Positions 61,082-64,000 of a DNA stretch of 64,000 nucleotides are shown in pieces. The stretch spans positions 471,001-535,000 of the forward strand of contig NZ_CP009048.1 in the NCBI RefSeq assembly GCF_000746525.1, read 5' to 3'. How positions within the stretch are numbered: position 1 is the first letter of the stretch; each line of letters opens with the position of its first letter. The position numbers were made by a program, and so were the translations under genes. Under the pieces are notes generated by a model. It saw only the letters and a program-made list of their open reading frames with translations, was not told the DNA's origin and searched no databases. Source of the DNA: Pseudomonas alkylphenolica (GTDB lineage Bacteria > Pseudomonadota > Gammaproteobacteria > Pseudomonadales > Pseudomonadaceae).

Positions 61082-61191
61082 CTGCTCGGCACCCAGACGA
61101 AAGCCGCACAATTGTTGACCGATTTTCTCGGAGAAGCGGATAATGCGCGTCATCACGCATTATGGCGGCATAGCGCCGGGAGATAGTCAGC

Positions 61192-61542
61192 ATGAGCGTC
61201 GAATCCTTCACCCCTGTGGCATTGCAGTTCACTGAGGGTGCAGCGCACAAGGTGAAGACCCTGGTCGATGAAGAAGGCAATGATCGCCTGAAGTTGCGAG
61301 TGTTCGTGACCGGGGGCGGTTGCTCGGGTTTTCAATATGGTTTTACTTTTGATGAAGATGTCGCTGAAGACGACACCATCGTCGAGCGTGAAGGGGTGGC
61401 CCTGGTGGTCGACCCGATGAGCTTCCAGTACCTGGCAGGAGCCGAAGTGGATTACCAGGAAGGCTTGGAAGGCTCGCGTTTTGTCATCAAGAACCCGAAC
61501 GCCAGCACCACCTGTGGTTGCGGTTCGTCGTTCTCGATTTGA
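61192..61542 (+). CDS. erpA: Iron-sulfur insertion protein ErpA
   Basis: A 116-residue A-type Fe-S carrier needed for isoprenoid enzymes IspG/IspH. The three cluster cysteines are C44 in [10 protein letters not shown], and C108 and C110 in TTCGCGSSF. The long N-terminal part and the ending ...GSSFSI are ErpA-like. It has its own upstream region and terminator. Confidence 0.95.
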   Translation: MSVESFTPVALQFTEGAAHKVKTLVDEEGNDRLKLRVFVTGGGCSGFQYGFTFDEDVAEDDTIVEREGVALVVDPMSFQYLAGAEVDYQEGLEGSRFVIKNPNASTTCGCGSSFSI

Positions 61543-61563
61543 TCGCTGGGTTGGTTGCACCGC

Positions 61564-61590
61564 AAACGCCGCGCTAATGCGCGGCGTTTT
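61564..61590. terminator. Terminator between erpA and anmK
   Basis: AAACGCCGCGC pairs with GCGCGGCGTTT around TAAT, with a T run on the plus strand and A/T at both ends. It serves erpA and possibly the convergent anmK. Confidence 0.9.
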
Positions 61591-61602
61591 GCTGTGTGCG
61601 GT

Positions 61603-62697
<1,095 letters not shown>

Positions 62698-64000
62698 TTA
62701 GCGCTTGTTGGAAGCGAGCATGGTGGCTTTTTCCTGGTTCATGCGAGCCACCAGTGGCTGGCTCTGCTGCAGGAAGCGTTGACGCTCGGCCTTGGCGATC
62801 GGATCGGCCATCGGCAGCTTTTGCCCCAGCGGATCGACATGGACGCCGTTGACCTGGAACTCATAGTGCAGGTGCGGTCCGGTGGACAGGCCGGTGGTAC
62901 CGATATAGCCGATGACCTGGCCCTGTTTGACGGAACCGCCGGTTTTCACACCCTTGGCAAAGCCCTGCATGTGGCCGTAGAGGGTCTGGTAGCGGTTGCC
63001 ATGCTGGATGATTACGGTGTTGCCGTATCCGCCGCGACGTCCGGCGAGCAACACCTTGCCGTCACCGGCAGCCTTGATCGGGGTGCCACGTGGTGCGGCG
63101 TAGTCGACACCCTTGTGGGCGCGGATCTTGTTGAGGATCGGGTGCTTGCGACCGGCCGAGAAGCGCGAGCTGATGCGGGCGAAATCAACCGGGGTGCGGA
63201 TGAAGGCCTTGCGCATGCTGTTGCCGTCAGCGGTGTAGTAGTTGGTATTGCCCTGCTTGTTGGTGTAGCGAACGGCGGTGAAGGTCTTGCCGCGGTTGGT
63301 GAAGCGGGCAGAAATGATGTTGCCGTTGCCAACCACCTTGCCGTCCATGACCTTCTGCTCGTAGATCACGTCAAACTCGTCGCCCTGGCGGATATCCTGG
63401 GCGAAGTCGATGTCGTAGCCGAAGATCCGTGCCAGATCCATGGTCATGCTGTGGGGCAGACCGGCGCGCTGGCCGGATGCTGACAGCGAACTCTTGATTA
63501 CACCGTGGGCATAGGCCGAGCGCATCACCGGTTTGCTGACTTCGCGATTGAAGGCGTAACCGTTTGCGCCTTTGGTCAGGCGAATGGTTTCCAGGTTGCT
63601 GACTTTGCTGTGCAGGCTGGCCAGCTGACCGTCCTTGTCCAGTTCGATCTGCAGCACTTGGCCACTTTTGAGCTGGCTGAACTGTTTCGCCTGTTTGTTA
63701 CTGCTCAGTACTTCTTGCACAGCGCTGGCCGGCAGGCCGACCTTGGCGAACAGGGTCGACAGGGTGTCGCCACGGCTTACGGTCACTTCGCGATGGCTAG
63801 GGTCCTTGGCTGGGGCAGTTGGTACTGGCGCAGGTGCAGCAGCCGGCTCGACCTTGGCGGTCTCCTCGGTGGGCGCAGGGCTGTTGTCGATCTGGGCAAA
63901 CGGTGAAGCGGTGGATGCCTCTGCGTTCTGCGCCAGTGGTGCGTCCGGTTCTTGCTTGAGCTGCTCGGCAGGGCTTTCCAGCTCGAGGTTCAAGGTGGTT
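62698..64000 (-). CDS. M23 peptidase with LysM-like domain, N-terminus outside window
   Basis: About 434 residues are in the window, and the frame is open at the window end, so the N-terminus (probably a membrane anchor or signal) is missing. A Pro/Ala-rich stretch leads to a LysM-type segment (VSRGDTLSTLFAKVGL). An OapA/NlpD-like middle follows. The M23 zinc-peptidase domain has HKGVDYAAPRGTPI, GYGNTVIIQHG, LYGHM and the final GPHLHYEF. The H-x(n)-D and HxH zinc ligands are intact, so it should act as a DD-endopeptidase. It lies three bases upstream of anmK. Confidence 0.93.
   Translation of the reverse strand, partial: TTLNLELESPAEQLKQEPDAPLAQNAEASTASPFAQIDNSPAPTEETAKVEPAAAPAPVPTAPAKDPSHREVTVSRGDTLSTLFAKVGLPASAVQEVLSSNKQAKQFSQLKSGQVLQIELDKDGQLASLHSKVSNLETIRLTKGANGYAFNREVSKPVMRSAYAHGVIKSSLSASGQRAGLPHSMTMDLARIFGYDIDFAQDIRQGDEFDVIYEQKVMDGKVVGNGNIISARFTNRGKTFTAVRYTNKQGNTNYYTADGNSMRKAFIRTPVDFARISSRFSAGRKHPILNKIRAHKGVDYAAPRGTPIKAAGDGKVLLAGRRGGYGNTVIIQHGNRYQTLYGHMQGFAKGVKTGGSVKQGQVIGYIGTTGLSTGPHLHYEFQVNGVHVDPLGQKLPMADPIAKAERQRFLQQSQPLVARMNQEKATMLASNKR

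Overview
The window is chromosomal DNA of a fluorescent Pseudomonas, most likely of the P. putida group. The grounds are the gene order (davB, rpsU-dnaG-rpoD, glpE-apaH-apaG-rsmA-pdxA-surA-lptD, amgK-murU, rpe-gph-trpE, trpGDC, vfr, argC-erpA-anmK), high GC with GC-rich third positions, and several copies of the REP hairpin GTGGGAGCGGGCTTGCCCCG between genes. No database search was run. Family calls come from reading motifs and recalled homologues.

Layout. 1-5.6 kb: 5' end of davB (lysine 2-monooxygenase), a REP pair, a complete IS21-family element (614-3233, 6-bp target duplication) inside the 3' end of an Lrp/AsnC gene, a WaaZ-like LPS-core gene with a divergent hexapeptide acetyltransferase, and a CAU tRNA. 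5.6-9.3 kb: a large GGDEF/EAL protein. 9.4-13.9 kb: the macromolecular synthesis operon rpsU-dnaG-rpoD. 14-18 kb: tsaD, plsY, folB-folK, cca. 18-22.8 kb: the SpoVR/YeaH/PrkA stress module. 23.1-30.7 kb: a leftward run glpE, apaH, apaG, rsmA, pdxA, surA, lptD with many start/stop overlaps. 30.8-33.6 kb: a group II intron with a maturase ORF, in the 5' leader of lptD and in the same sense. 33.7-37.1 kb: amgK-murU peptidoglycan recycling, a DjlA/TerB-like protein and a DUF3530 protein. 37.2-40.3 kb: a two-component pair. 40.5-44.8 kb: a polyamine-type ABC transporter. 44.9-52.9 kb: rpe-gph-trpE, the autotransporter esterase estP, and trpGDC. 52.9-64 kb: a lipoate-ligase-like protein, vfr, an OsmC protein, membrane proteins, coq7, a HIT hydrolase, SDR, NMO, hemJ, argC, erpA, anmK and a truncated M23 peptidase.

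The core is housekeeping: translation, replication priming, sigma-70, folate and tryptophan synthesis, outer-membrane assembly, and cell-wall recycling. The accessory signals are the IS21 element, the group II intron, the WaaZ-like/acetyltransferase pair and the REP elements. Regulation is most visible at the tryptophan genes. Both trpE and trpGDC follow near-identical Trp-codon leader peptides with terminator hairpins, and the trpE leader peptide is also the in-frame C-terminus of gph. I found no CRISPR array, no rRNA and no prophage. The most unusual items are the intron in front of the essential lptD gene, with its oversized structured 5' segment, and the gph/trp-leader fusion.
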